From: DATLZU01 sp035573855
Lineage (GTDB): Bacteria > Nitrospirota > Nitrospiria > Nitrospirales > Nitrospiraceae
Length of the DNA stretch: 64,000 bases
NCBI GenBank assembly: GCA_035573855.1
Contig: DATLZU010000019.1
Location: forward strand, 1-64,000
Reading direction: 5' to 3'
Part shown: positions 50,058 to 58,205 of the stretch, one piece after another
How the letters are laid out: each line of letters begins with the position of its first letter
How positions within the stretch are numbered: the stretch's first letter is position 1
Notes under the pieces: model-generated
The model's database searches: none
What the model saw: the letters and a program-made list of their open reading frames with translations, nothing else
Told to the model about the DNA's origin: nothing
Translations under genes and position numbers: made by a program

Positions 50058-51257
50058 CTACGGTCGTTTCGCCAACCACAGGAGCGGATCGACAGGTTCC
50101 GCTCCTTCGCGCAATTCAAAATAAAGCGTATTCTCTCCCGTCATTCCGGTATCTCCAGTCTCCCCGATCGTCTGCCCCGCCTCAACCCGTTCGCCGACCG
50201 CGACCAGGATCTTGGAGGCGTGGGCGTAGAGCGAGAAAAATCCGTTGGCATGGTCTAGGATAATAACAAGCCCGTACCCTTTCAACCAGTCAGCATAGGC
50301 GACCGTGCCGCCCATGACTGCTCGAATCGTACTCCCCTCGAGGGTTCGGATTTCAATCCCCTTCCGTTGAATGTACGTCTCGAAGGTCGGGTGCTTCTGC
50401 CGCCCGAAGAACGAAACGACCTGACCATCAGCGGGCCAGGGCAGGGCACCCTTGAATCCCCGGGGGGCTGGCGCCGCGGCAGGTGGACGAGCCGCCGCCG
50501 CTTTACGACGTTGCTCCAATTCCCGCAGAAGGCCGTCTACCCGGGCCGCCGACCGTTCCAGCTCCTCGACCGCCCGATCGTATGACTCCTTCTGCTGCGT
50601 GATCTTCGCCAGCAGCACGCGCTTTTCCTTCTGCAGTTCCCAAATCTCCTTCAGCTTGCGCTCCGTGCTCGCTTTGTACGCGGCCAGCCCCGCCCGGGCC
50701 TCGGCGCGCTGACGCTCCGCCTGTTCGATGCGGGCGACATCCGCGCGATACGTCTCCATCATCTCGTACTCCCGGCGGGACACGGCTGACAGGTACTGAA
50801 AGCGGCGCTGAAAATCGCCGTAGGAATCGGAGCCGAGCAACGCCTTGAGATACCCGAACCGCCCTTCGGTATATTGTACACGGAGCCGGGCGAGAATGGC
50901 GTCTCGCCGCGCATCGATCCTGGCCCGCAGGCTGGTCAACTGCGCGTTGAGCTCTTCCAGTTCCCGATCCTTTTTTTTGAGCTTGCGGTCGATCTCCTGC
51001 CGTTCCTGCCGATAGCGCAGCAGGCGTTCATCAAGGGTCTGGATGCTCTGCAGGATCGACTCCCGCTGCTTCTCGGCTTCGTCCGCCCGTTTCCGCTTTT
51101 CCTCGATCTTGCCTTTAAGCTGCTCCAAGGTCTTGCGTTCTTGTTCGATCTTTTGCGTGATGGGATCGTGTCGCTCCTTGTCCGCCGGCAACGACGGAGC
51201 GGCGACCACCGTCCATGCAAACGCGGCGGCGATGGGAACTGCGGGGCGCAGCCTCAC
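50058..51257 (-). CDS. EnvC-like murein hydrolase activator
   Basis: 399 residues: signal peptide (AVPIAAAFAWTVVAAPSLPA), long coiled coil about 30-260 (KIEQERKTLEQLKGKIEEKR onward), then a LytM domain (ALPWPADGQVVSFFGRQ, LDHANGFFSLYAHASKILVA). The M23 metal residues are degenerate: RKGIEIRT replaces HxGxD and NTLYFELR replaces HLH. That is the state of EnvC, which activates amidases instead of cutting. Overlap with ftsX by ATGA-type coupling puts it under the FtsEX complex at the septum. Confidence 0.9.
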   Translation of the reverse strand: MRLRPAVPIAAAFAWTVVAAPSLPADKERHDPITQKIEQERKTLEQLKGKIEEKRKRADEAEKQRESILQSIQTLDERLLRYRQERQEIDRKLKKKDRELEELNAQLTSLRARIDARRDAILARLRVQYTEGRFGYLKALLGSDSYGDFQRRFQYLSAVSRREYEMMETYRADVARIEQAERQRAEARAGLAAYKASTERKLKEIWELQKEKRVLLAKITQQKESYDRAVEELERSAARVDGLLRELEQRRKAAAARPPAAAPAPRGFKGALPWPADGQVVSFFGRQKHPTFETYIQRKGIEIRTLEGSTIRAVMGGTVAYADWLKGYGLVIILDHANGFFSLYAHASKILVAVGERVEAGQTIGETGDTGMTGENTLYFELREGAEPVDPLLWLAKRP

Positions 51258-52153
51258 GAGCGCGCCTCCCCGAACCGCGACAGCGAGACGAAGCTGCCGA
51301 CGAATCCCAGCAGCGCGCCCGCCAGCACGAGCAGCAGACAGATCTGAACGGGAAAGAAACTCAACCAGGATTCCATCCGCAAAAAGCGACCCGTCGATTC
51401 AATTTGGTGACGGACGAACTCGAACCCCATTTTCAAGATCGCCAAGGACAACGCACTGCCGAGGCCGCCTAGGAAGGTCCCCTCCATAAGATAGGGAATG
51501 CGGATGAACGCCCTCGTAGCCCCGATCAGCCGGAGGATTTCGATCTCGTCTCGGCGCGTGTACAGCGTCAACCGAATCGTGTTGGCGATGATCGTCACGG
51601 ACGCGGTGGAAAGAATGACGCCCGCCGCGATGGCCGCCAGCTCGATATGGCGAACGATATGTGCGAGCGTCTCAATCAAGTCTCGGCTATATTCGACCTG
51701 GGCGACGCCGGGAAGCGTCTGGACGCGCTCCGCCCACCGCCTCACCGAGTCCGAGGAGCGGAATTGCGGAGCCAGCGTGATTTCATAGGAGGCCGGCAGC
51801 GGGTTCTGCCCCAACCCTTCCAGCAGATGGGATTCGGACGGAAACTGAGCCTGAAACTCGGTCAAGGCCTGCTCCTTCGATACATAGGTGAACGAGGCCA
51901 CCGCCCGGTCCACTTTGAGCCGTTGTTCGATCTCGGCCAATGTCTCCGCCGTGAGACCGTCGTCAAGATAGATCATTACTCTGATGTCTTCCTGGAGCAA
52001 GCCTGCGATGATGCGCAGGTTGACATAGAGCAGTAGAAACACTCCGACGCAGGCCAGTGTGAAGGCCGTCGTCGCCACCGCAACCACGGTGGTCGTTCGA
52101 TTGACCCGCACATTGGCGAAGGCCTCTCTCAGGAAATAGAGCGCCCGCCTCAT
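51254..52153 (-). CDS. ftsX: Cell-division ABC permease
   Basis: 299 residues, four membrane segments: one near the start (AVATTAFTLACVGVFLLLYV), a large periplasmic domain (RVMIYLDDGLTAETLAEIEQ), then three C-terminal segments (IAAGVILSTASVTIIANTIR and following). REAFANVRVNRTTTVVAVAT and LYTRRDEIEILRLIGATRAF are FtsX hallmarks. It overlaps ftsE by ATGA and passes the ATPase signal to the periplasmic EnvC-like protein. Confidence 0.93.
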   Translation of the reverse strand: MRRALYFLREAFANVRVNRTTTVVAVATTAFTLACVGVFLLLYVNLRIIAGLLQEDIRVMIYLDDGLTAETLAEIEQRLKVDRAVASFTYVSKEQALTEFQAQFPSESHLLEGLGQNPLPASYEITLAPQFRSSDSVRRWAERVQTLPGVAQVEYSRDLIETLAHIVRHIELAAIAAGVILSTASVTIIANTIRLTLYTRRDEIEILRLIGATRAFIRIPYLMEGTFLGGLGSALSLAILKMGFEFVRHQIESTGRFLRMESWLSFFPVQICLLLVLAGALLGFVGSFVSLSRFGEARS

Positions 52154-52818
52154 GATCCCAGCCGCTGGTCCGCGACCAGCTTGCCTTCCATCAGCGTCAC
52201 GATCCGCCGGTTGACTTGCGCCATAACCTGCGGATCGTGGGTCGCCACCATGACCGTCGTTCCTCGTGCATTAATGACCTTGAACAGCTCGATGATCTCG
52301 CTTGTCAACTCCGGGTCCAGGTTGCCGGTGGGCTCATCGGCCAACAAAATGATCGGACCGTTGACGATCGCGCGCGCGATACAAGCGCGCTGCTGCTCTC
52401 CGGCCGACAGGCTGCTGGGGAACTGCTCCCTCTTGTGATCCACTCCGACGGCTTTCAGCGCCTCCGCGACCTTGCGCCGAATCTCGCCCCCCGCGGCGCC
52501 CTGCACCATTAGTGGCAGCGCCACGTTCTCAAACACCGTTCTTTTGGGCAACAACCGGAAGTCCTGAAAGACAATCCCGATTCTCCTTCGCAAATACGGA
52601 ATCTCCGAAGGTCTCAACTTGGCCACGTTCCGGCCTTGCACCAAAATCTGCCCTTCATCCGGTCGCTCTGCCGCGATGAGCAGCTTCAACAAGGTCGACT
52701 TCCCCGCCCCACTGGCGCCCATCAGCACCACAAATTCGCCTTTCTCGATTGCAAGACTGACATTGGAAAGTGCCGGCCGCCGGTCATAGTATTTGGAAAC
52801 GTGGAAAAGCTGGATCAT
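52150..52818 (-). CDS. ftsE: Cell-division ABC ATPase
   Basis: 222 residues. MIQLFHVSKYYDRRPALSNV, LMGASGAGKSTLLKLLIAAE (Walker A), GIVFQDFRLLPKRTVFENVA (Q-loop), SLSAGEQQRACIARAIVNGP (signature), ILLADEPTGNLDPELTSEII (Walker B) and VMVATHDPQVM (H-loop). It starts the ftsE-ftsX-envC-ctpA unit. The 90-nt spacer upstream has AACGTTCAGC/GCGTTCAGTC short repeats and no clear promoter. Confidence 0.95.
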   Translation of the reverse strand: MIQLFHVSKYYDRRPALSNVSLAIEKGEFVVLMGASGAGKSTLLKLLIAAERPDEGQILVQGRNVAKLRPSEIPYLRRRIGIVFQDFRLLPKRTVFENVALPLMVQGAAGGEIRRKVAEALKAVGVDHKREQFPSSLSAGEQQRACIARAIVNGPIILLADEPTGNLDPELTSEIIELFKVINARGTTVMVATHDPQVMAQVNRRIVTLMEGKLVADQRLGS

Positions 52819-52908
52819 GGTCAGCGTTCAGTCATCAACGTTCAGCTTTAAGTGCAAGACGTCACGAAGGCCGTCCCGCGCTGAAAGCTGATGACCGCAA
52901 CCAATGGC

Positions 52909-53295
52909 TCACCATCGCAGATCCTCACCAGGGACCTCGAACGCGTTCTCGATGTGTTGAATCCGGCCGTCTTCATGTTCTCCGTCCCGCAGGAGCACGA
53001 CATCGAACCGGCAGGCCGGTTGTCGCAACCGGTGTTGAGCAAGATATTGCGCCGCCAGCCGCACGAGGCGCGTCTGCTTCCGCTCATGCACCGCATAGGC
53101 CGCCCCTCCGAAGACTGAAGTTCGACGAGCCTTGACCTCGATGAACACCAACACAGGGCCGTCCTGCGCCACGAGATCGATTTCGCCGCCGGACGACCGG
53201 ACGTTTCGGGCAAGGATACGATATCCTTTTTGCCGCAAGTATTGCTCGGCTTCCGATTCGGCCCACTGGCCGAAGCTGCGACGCCGGTCGTTCAT
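52909..53295 (-). CDS. yraN: UPF0102 (YraN) nuclease-like protein
   Basis: 128 residues with the predicted restriction-endonuclease fold of YraN: SFGQWAESEAEQYLRQKGYR, ARNVRSSGGEIDLVAQDGPV (Glu, Asp) and VLVFIEVKARRTSVFGGAA (ExK). This family usually travels with rnhB, as here. Possible role in DNA repair or recombination; biochemical function is not settled. Confidence 0.88.
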   Translation of the reverse strand: MNDRRRSFGQWAESEAEQYLRQKGYRILARNVRSSGGEIDLVAQDGPVLVFIEVKARRTSVFGGAAYAVHERKQTRLVRLAAQYLAQHRLRQPACRFDVVLLRDGEHEDGRIQHIENAFEVPGEDLRW

Positions 53296-53346
53296 CACGA
53301 TCCGCGAGAGCCGCCGGCCTCCCGCGCCCGATGCGTCCTTACATCC

Positions 53347-53979
53347 TCATCTGCGGAGAACGGGGGTCTTTCCTTCCAGACAGTCCTGAACCGGACGAAA
53401 CGTCCGACGATGGATCTCGCACGGCCCATACTCCGCAAGCAACCGCAAATGTTCTGACGTGCCATAGCCCTTGTGGGCCAGAAAATTATACTGCGGGTAG
53501 GCCCGATGAAAGTCGGCCATCAGACGATCCCTGGTCACTTTGGCGACGATCGACGCCGCCGCGATGGAGAGGGATAAACCGTCGCCCTTGATGATCGGAC
53601 GCTGCGGCAGCCTCACGAGCGGAAGCGCCACAGCGTCGATGAGGAGAAAATCCGGAGACGGATCGAGTGTGGCGACCGCGCGCGCCATAGCCAACCGGGT
53701 CGCCTCCAGAATGTTCAGGGCGTCGATTTCTTGACCGCTAGCCGTGCCGACGCCGACCCCGACCGCGCGGAGGAGGATTTCCTCGCACAGCCGTTCCCGC
53801 TCGGACGCAGCGATCTGTTTGGAGTCATTGAGACCGGGAATCCGACACCGAAAGGGAAGGATGACGGCGGCAGCCACTACTGGACCGGCAAGCGGTCCTC
53901 GTCCGGCCTCATCCAGACCCGCGACGCAGCGATATCCGCATCGCCGAGCCTCCGCCTCGAATTCGTCGGTGGGGCCCAC
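53347..53979 (-). CDS. rnhB: Ribonuclease HII
   Basis: Removes ribonucleotides from DNA. 210 residues. CVAGLDEAGRGPLAGPVVAA holds the first catalytic acids; LNDSKQIAASERERLCEEI, FLLIDAVALP, KGDGLSLSIAAASIVAKVTR and YPQYNFLAHKGYGTSEHLRL complete the family pattern. A GTG start is used. It follows rplS by 71 nt. Confidence 0.95.
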   Translation of the reverse strand: MGPTDEFEAEARRCGYRCVAGLDEAGRGPLAGPVVAAAVILPFRCRIPGLNDSKQIAASERERLCEEILLRAVGVGVGTASGQEIDALNILEATRLAMARAVATLDPSPDFLLIDAVALPLVRLPQRPIIKGDGLSLSIAAASIVAKVTRDRLMADFHRAYPQYNFLAHKGYGTSEHLRLLAEYGPCEIHRRTFRPVQDCLEGKTPVLRR

Positions 53980-54050
53980 TGAGGGATACTCCAGACCGGC
54001 AACACTGGAACCGCAACGGCGCCGCGAAGATAACCGCCGGGCCGAACGCT

Positions 54051-54488
54051 TCAGCCCTTGGCGGCCGCAGCCGGTTCAGGTTCGGCGGCGGTTTCCACGG
54101 AGGCGGCGGAACGGGCTCCGCTTCCGGAAACTTTGGACTCCCCGGAAAACTCCCGCTCTTCGACTTTCGCCGTCTTGCCCTTCTTGTGCCGCAGGTAATA
54201 CAGCTTCGCCCGCCGCACCCTGCCCTGACGGACCACATCGATACGCGTGACGGCCGGTGAATGAATCGGGAAAATCCGTTCCACTCCGACTCCGTATGAA
54301 ATTTTCCGGACTGTGAAGGTTTCGCTGTTCAGCGACCCTTTCCGGCCAATCACCACGCCCTCGAAGACCTGGATGCGTTCTTTTTCACCCTCGACGACCT
54401 TCGCATGAACGCGAACGGTATCCCCGATCTCAAAGTTGGGCACCGTCTTCTTAATCAGCGATCGTTGGATCCGTTCCAACCGATTCAT
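54051..54488 (-). CDS. rplS: 50S ribosomal protein L19, extended C-terminus
   Basis: 145 residues. LERIQRSLIKKTVPNFEIGD, VFEGVVIGRKGSLNSETFTV and RAKLYYLRHKKGKTAKVEER are L19. About 25-30 extra residues at the end (GARSAASVETAAEPEPAAAA) are Ala/Glu-rich and not part of the usual 115-120-residue protein. The ATG at 54488 has GGAGGGA upstream, 4 nt after the trmD stop. Confidence 0.95.
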   Translation of the reverse strand: MNRLERIQRSLIKKTVPNFEIGDTVRVHAKVVEGEKERIQVFEGVVIGRKGSLNSETFTVRKISYGVGVERIFPIHSPAVTRIDVVRQGRVRRAKLYYLRHKKGKTAKVEEREFSGESKVSGSGARSAASVETAAEPEPAAAAKG

Positions 54489-54492
54489 GGCG

Positions 54493-55284
54493 CTATCCCT
54501 CCTCCCCGCACCGCACCGGCGCCGTCTTGACGCATTCGCGGACGATTTCATCGAGCAATCGTTGATCTTCTTCGTTGAAGACTCGGTCCCGCAGCAAATC
54601 GGGACGTTTCATATAGGTGCTCCGCAACGCTTCGCGCCGCCGCCAAACCCTGATCGCCTCGTGATGTCCGGACAGCAACACCTCGGGCACTGTCAGTCCG
54701 CGGACCTCCGGCGGCCTCGTGTACTGAGGATACTCCAACAATGCATCGGAGAAGGACTCGTGCATCGCGGACTCCGGGTCGCCTAACACCCCGGGCACCA
54801 GCCTAGCCGCTGCATCGATGATGACCAATGCCGGCAATTCCCCGCCGGTCAGCACGTAATCTCCGATGGACACTTCTTCGGGGTCCAATCCCAAACGGAC
54901 CCGCTCGTCGATGCCTTCATAATGGCCGCAGATGAAGACGAGCCGGCGCCGCTCGCCGGCGAGATCTCGAGCGTAGTCCTGCGTGAACGGTCGACCCTGA
55001 GGCGTAGGCATGAGCAGACGAAGAGAGAGACCTTCGTCGACGGCTCGGCCGTATCGGTCCCGGAGTGCATCGACGGCACGAAAGATCGGCTCGGCCTTCA
55101 TCACCATGCCAGCGCCGCCTCCATACGGCACGTCGTCGGCGACCTTGTGCCGATCGAACGTATAGTCACGGATATTATGGATGCAGACTTCCAAAAGACC
55201 CTTCTCTTGGGCCCGTTTGAGGATACTGTGGTCGAGGACGGGCGCGACCATCTCAGGGAACAAGGTGAGAATGTCACACCGCAT
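54493..55284 (-). CDS. trmD: tRNA (guanine-N1-)-methyltransferase
   Basis: Methylates G37 of tRNAs. 263 residues with the knotted SPOUT fold: MRCDILTLFPEMVAPVLDHS, IHNIRDYTFDRHKVADDVPY, GGGAGMVMKAEPIFRAVDAL, FICGHYEGIDERVRLGLDPE and SIGDYVLTGGELPALVIIDA. The start overlaps the rimM end by 11 nt. Gene order ffh-rpsP-rimM-trmD-rplS is classical. Confidence 0.96.
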   Translation of the reverse strand: MRCDILTLFPEMVAPVLDHSILKRAQEKGLLEVCIHNIRDYTFDRHKVADDVPYGGGAGMVMKAEPIFRAVDALRDRYGRAVDEGLSLRLLMPTPQGRPFTQDYARDLAGERRRLVFICGHYEGIDERVRLGLDPEEVSIGDYVLTGGELPALVIIDAAARLVPGVLGDPESAMHESFSDALLEYPQYTRPPEVRGLTVPEVLLSGHHEAIRVWRRREALRSTYMKRPDLLRDRVFNEEDQRLLDEIVRECVKTAPVRCGEEG

Positions 55285-55807
55285 TCTGATCCTCCACCAG
55301 TCCCTCGACCGGACGAATCGTCATTCTTCGGCCGGCGACATCCACCGACACGACAATCTCCTTCGTCGCCGGAATCAGCACCTCTCCGCCCTCCCCCCTG
55401 ACGACAAAGACATGGTTCGCGGGCAAATCCCACACTTCCTCCAGCGTTCCCAGAAATTCGCCCAGTTCAGTCTTTACTTGCATGCCGATCAGGTCGCGTT
55501 CGTAATACCATCCCTCAGGCAAACTTGGGCTCTCGCTCCTCGGGACCTGAATCAGGCTTCCGCGAAACGCCGCCGCCTCTTCCGGCGTCGTCAGCGCCTC
55601 GAACCCGATAATATATGAGCCGCCTCCGGCTCGCACACGTCTGACACCAGTGGTAAGTACTCGTCCGGACGGGGACTGCAAGATTGCCCGGCGAAGCGTT
55701 TCGAACCGGCCGGGGATGTCGCTCAACGACCGCACGCGGACTTCGCCGCAAAGACCGAACGGTTTCTCAATCTTGCCGATAGTGACGAGATCCGACGAAT
55801 TGCTCAT
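55274..55807 (-). CDS. rimM: Ribosome maturation factor RimM
   Basis: Helps 16S rRNA processing at the 30S head with S19. 177 residues: VTIGKIEKPFGLCGEVRVRS at the start, GFEALTTPEEAAAFRGSLIQ and SESPSLPEGWYYERDLIGMQ joining the PRC-barrel half (EVWDLPANHVFVVRGEGGEV, LIPATKEIVVSVDVAGRRMT). Overlaps trmD. Confidence 0.93.
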   Translation of the reverse strand: MSNSSDLVTIGKIEKPFGLCGEVRVRSLSDIPGRFETLRRAILQSPSGRVLTTGVRRVRAGGGSYIIGFEALTTPEEAAAFRGSLIQVPRSESPSLPEGWYYERDLIGMQVKTELGEFLGTLEEVWDLPANHVFVVRGEGGEVLIPATKEIVVSVDVAGRRMTIRPVEGLVEDQNAV

Positions 55808-55879
55808 ATACCTAACCCAGAGGCAAACCCTTCGGTATTTGATAGCCTGACCACCGATCGTTGACAGCTGACCGCGCTC

Positions 55880-56164
55880 TTAAGACGCCTTTTTGGCGGC
55901 AGCTCGTTCGCTTTCAAACTGCTGCCAGATTCCGGAGCGACGGAGGAGAGTCCGGACCGTGACAGTCGGCTGGGCACCCTGCTTGAGCCACTTGAGCACC
56001 CGGTCTGGCTTCAGCTCCGGCAACGCCGGATTTTTCAACGGATCGAAGGTACCTAAGATTTCCAGGAAACGCCCGTCTCTGGGCATCCGGGAATCCGCCG
56101 CCACGACTCGATAGAACGGCCGCTTATGTCGTCCGGCTCTCGCCAATCGCAAATGAACCGCCAC
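55880..56164 (-). CDS. rpsP: 30S ribosomal protein S16
   Basis: 94 residues. VHLRLARAGRHKRPFYRVVA, DSRMPRDGRFLEILGTFDPL and ALPELKPDRVLKWLKQGAQP are S16 signatures. A GTG start at 56164 is set by AGGAGG 6 nt upstream. Confidence 0.95.
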   Translation of the reverse strand: MAVHLRLARAGRHKRPFYRVVAADSRMPRDGRFLEILGTFDPLKNPALPELKPDRVLKWLKQGAQPTVTVRTLLRRSGIWQQFESERAAAKKAS

Positions 56165-56225
56165 GTGGATCCTCCTTCGTCGAAGAAGCAGCTCACAACG
56201 AGAAGCTGTGAACTCCTGAAAAGGG

Positions 56226-57575
56226 TCACATCGACCGCATCAACTGCGCCAGGTGCCGCCGGCTTCCAGTACCGCTGGTTATCGCCTTCATCATTTTTCG
56301 CGCGGCCAGGAACTGCTTCAGCAAGCGGTTGACCTCTTGCACGCTGGTCCCGCTGCCTCTGGCAATACGTTTTTTCCGGCTCCCGTTGATAATGGTATGG
56401 TCGCGGCGCTCCCGAGGCGTCATAGAATCAATCATCGCGACCACGCGCTTCAGTTCGCGTTCGGGCAAGCCGTTCTGCGCCAAAGCTTTCAACCGTTGAC
56501 CGCCCGGCAACATCCCGAGAATCTGCTCGAGCGAACCGATTCGCTTCACCTGTCCGAGTTGCTCGCGGAAATCCTCCAGCGTAAAACCACCGCCGGCCGG
56601 CTTTTTCTCGTCCGTCTTCGCCTGTTCACGCGCGTAGACTTCCTGCGCCTTCTCGACGAGCGAGAGGACATCGCCCATACCGAGAATGCGCGAAGCCATT
56701 CGGTCTGGATGGAACGCTTCCAGCGCATCCAGCTTCTCCCCCACGCCGAGAAATTTGATCGGTTTGCCGGTCACCGCGCGGATGGACAGTACCGCGCCGC
56801 CCCTTGCGTCTCCTTCGACCTTCGTCAGGATGACACCGGTCAGCCCGACCTGCCGATCGAAGCGGCTCGCCATGTTCACCGCATCCTGGCCGGTCATCGC
56901 GTCGGCCACCAACAATACCTCGTGTGGCTTCACCGCATGCTTGATCGCGGCCAGTTCGGCCATCAATTCGTCGTCGATGTGCAACCGCCCGCCCGTGTCT
57001 AAAATGACCAGGTCGTAGCCTTGGTCTCTTCCACGCTCGACTCCTTCCCGGCAGATTCGCACCACGTCCGCCGGAGCCGCGTCCGCTCGGTCGAACCGAT
57101 GGACTTCGACGCCAAGGTCACGGCCCAGGCTGGCCAATTGATCGCCAGCTGCAGGCCGTCGTGGATCGGCCGCAACCAACAGGACCCGCTTGCCTTGCTG
57201 CGTGAACAGTCGAGCCAACTTGCCGCAGGTCGTGGTCTTTCCCGATCCCTGTAACCCGACCATCATCACGACCGTCGGCGGACTCGAAGCGAGGCTCAGA
57301 CCCGCCTTCTCACGGCCCATCATCTCGCGCAGTTCATCCCAGACAATCTTCACCACCTGGTGACCAGGCGTCAGACTCTCCAACACTTCACGCCCGACCG
57401 CCTTCTCGCGGACCCGATTGATAAAGTCCTTGACGATCTTAAAATTGACATCCGCTTCAAGCAGCGCCAGCCGGACCTCCTTCAGCGCCTCCGCGATGTT
57501 CTGTTCGGTCAGGACACCACGGCCACGGAGCTTGCGGAGAATCTTGTCGAGTTTCTCACTCAGTGCGTCCAACAT
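56226..57575 (-). CDS. ffh: Signal recognition particle GTPase Ffh
   Basis: Targets membrane proteins to the translocon. 449 residues: N domain 1-90, G domain with P-loop GLQGSGKTTTCGKL near 108-121 and DPRRPAAGDQL, and a Met-rich M domain with GMLPGG. Two GTPase motifs differ from the norm: G3 is DTGGR (193-197) instead of DTAGR, and G4 is TKVEG (251-255) instead of TKxDG. The RNA-binding SGTSVQEVNRLLKQF is normal (usual SGTxxxEVN). An ATG 21 nt upstream (57596) is possible. Confidence 0.93.
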   Translation of the reverse strand: MLDALSEKLDKILRKLRGRGVLTEQNIAEALKEVRLALLEADVNFKIVKDFINRVREKAVGREVLESLTPGHQVVKIVWDELREMMGREKAGLSLASSPPTVVMMVGLQGSGKTTTCGKLARLFTQQGKRVLLVAADPRRPAAGDQLASLGRDLGVEVHRFDRADAAPADVVRICREGVERGRDQGYDLVILDTGGRLHIDDELMAELAAIKHAVKPHEVLLVADAMTGQDAVNMASRFDRQVGLTGVILTKVEGDARGGAVLSIRAVTGKPIKFLGVGEKLDALEAFHPDRMASRILGMGDVLSLVEKAQEVYAREQAKTDEKKPAGGGFTLEDFREQLGQVKRIGSLEQILGMLPGGQRLKALAQNGLPERELKRVVAMIDSMTPRERRDHTIINGSRKKRIARGSGTSVQEVNRLLKQFLAARKMMKAITSGTGSRRHLAQLMRSM

Positions 57576-57673
57576 AACCAAATCAACACCCAACACCTCT
57601 AACCGACCGACTCGGGCGATACGGGGGGCAGAGCTTCGATGACCTCGGAAAATCTAAAAAAAGAGCATCGGGC

Positions 57674-57703
57674 AGTCTAAACAACGCTCTGGAAAGAAGT
57701 CAA
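57674..57703 (-). promoter_or_regulatory. Candidate promoter of the ffh operon
   Basis: Minus strand: TTGACT (57703-57698), 18 bp, TAGACT (57679-57674). Expected start near 57667, about 92 nt before the ffh ATG. Confidence 0.5.
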
Positions 57704-57862
57704 GCCATTCCCGGTGTCGGCAGGCCCTTTCTTTCCGCTCATTCAACCTGATCCGGCGTCGACCGAGATACAGGATCGTCCGTGCGCACGATCAGCGGTC
57801 ATGCCGTCGCCCGCTTCGCAGGGAACCCGCTCTGCATACACGGTCAGCTGCGGTCCATTTGG

Positions 57863-57891
57863 TTGACTTCCCTGAGGGGTTTCGTTATGGT
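57863..57891 (+). promoter_or_regulatory. Promoter of the DUF4321 gene
   Basis: TTGACT (57863-57868), 17 bp, TATGGT (57886-57891). Expected start near 57898, 44 nt before the ATG, with AGGAGGGAGGA as the ribosome site. Confidence 0.6.
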
Positions 57892-57941
57892 GCCAGCCAC
57901 CGGCTCCGTGCGACTACGCAGCCCAAAGTCAGGAGGGAGGA

Positions 57942-58202
57942 ATGAGAAAGTCACCATGGGTGCTGATGGTCTTTATCCTCGTCGGAGGATTGCTTGGCGG
58001 CATTCTCGGAGAGGTGCTGCGCGTCATGGCCCCGCACGGAACCATTCAAAATATTTTCTCGACCGCGCTCACTCCCGGCATTAACCCGCCTGTGACGGTG
58101 GATTTGGTGCTGGTTAAAATCACGATGGGCTTCACGATCAGAATGAACCTGCTGACCTTTCTGGGCATCTTCCTGGGCATTTACCTCTACAAGCAGATCT
58201 GA
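57942..58202 (+). CDS. DUF4321-family small membrane protein
   Basis: 86 residues with two membrane segments (VLMVFILVGGLLGGILGEVL and LTFLGIFLGIYLY) around a loop with ALTPGINPPVTVDLVLVKIT. The pattern (GG-x-LG, conserved PP, then a second glycine-rich helix) fits DUF4321. Function is unknown. A very strong Shine-Dalgarno sequence and its own promoter suggest real expression. It ends 4 nt from the convergent uvrB stop. Confidence 0.8.
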   Translation: MRKSPWVLMVFILVGGLLGGILGEVLRVMAPHGTIQNIFSTALTPGINPPVTVDLVLVKITMGFTIRMNLLTFLGIFLGIYLYKQI

Positions 58203-58205
58203 GCC

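Larger units (their letters stand above)
57576..57941. other. Divergent spacer between ffh and the DUF4321 gene
   Basis: 366 nt with no gene. It holds the ffh promoter (57674-57703) and the DUF4321 promoter (57863-57891). No reading frame here has a ribosome site or family features, and no tRNA or small RNA was recognised. Confidence 0.6.
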
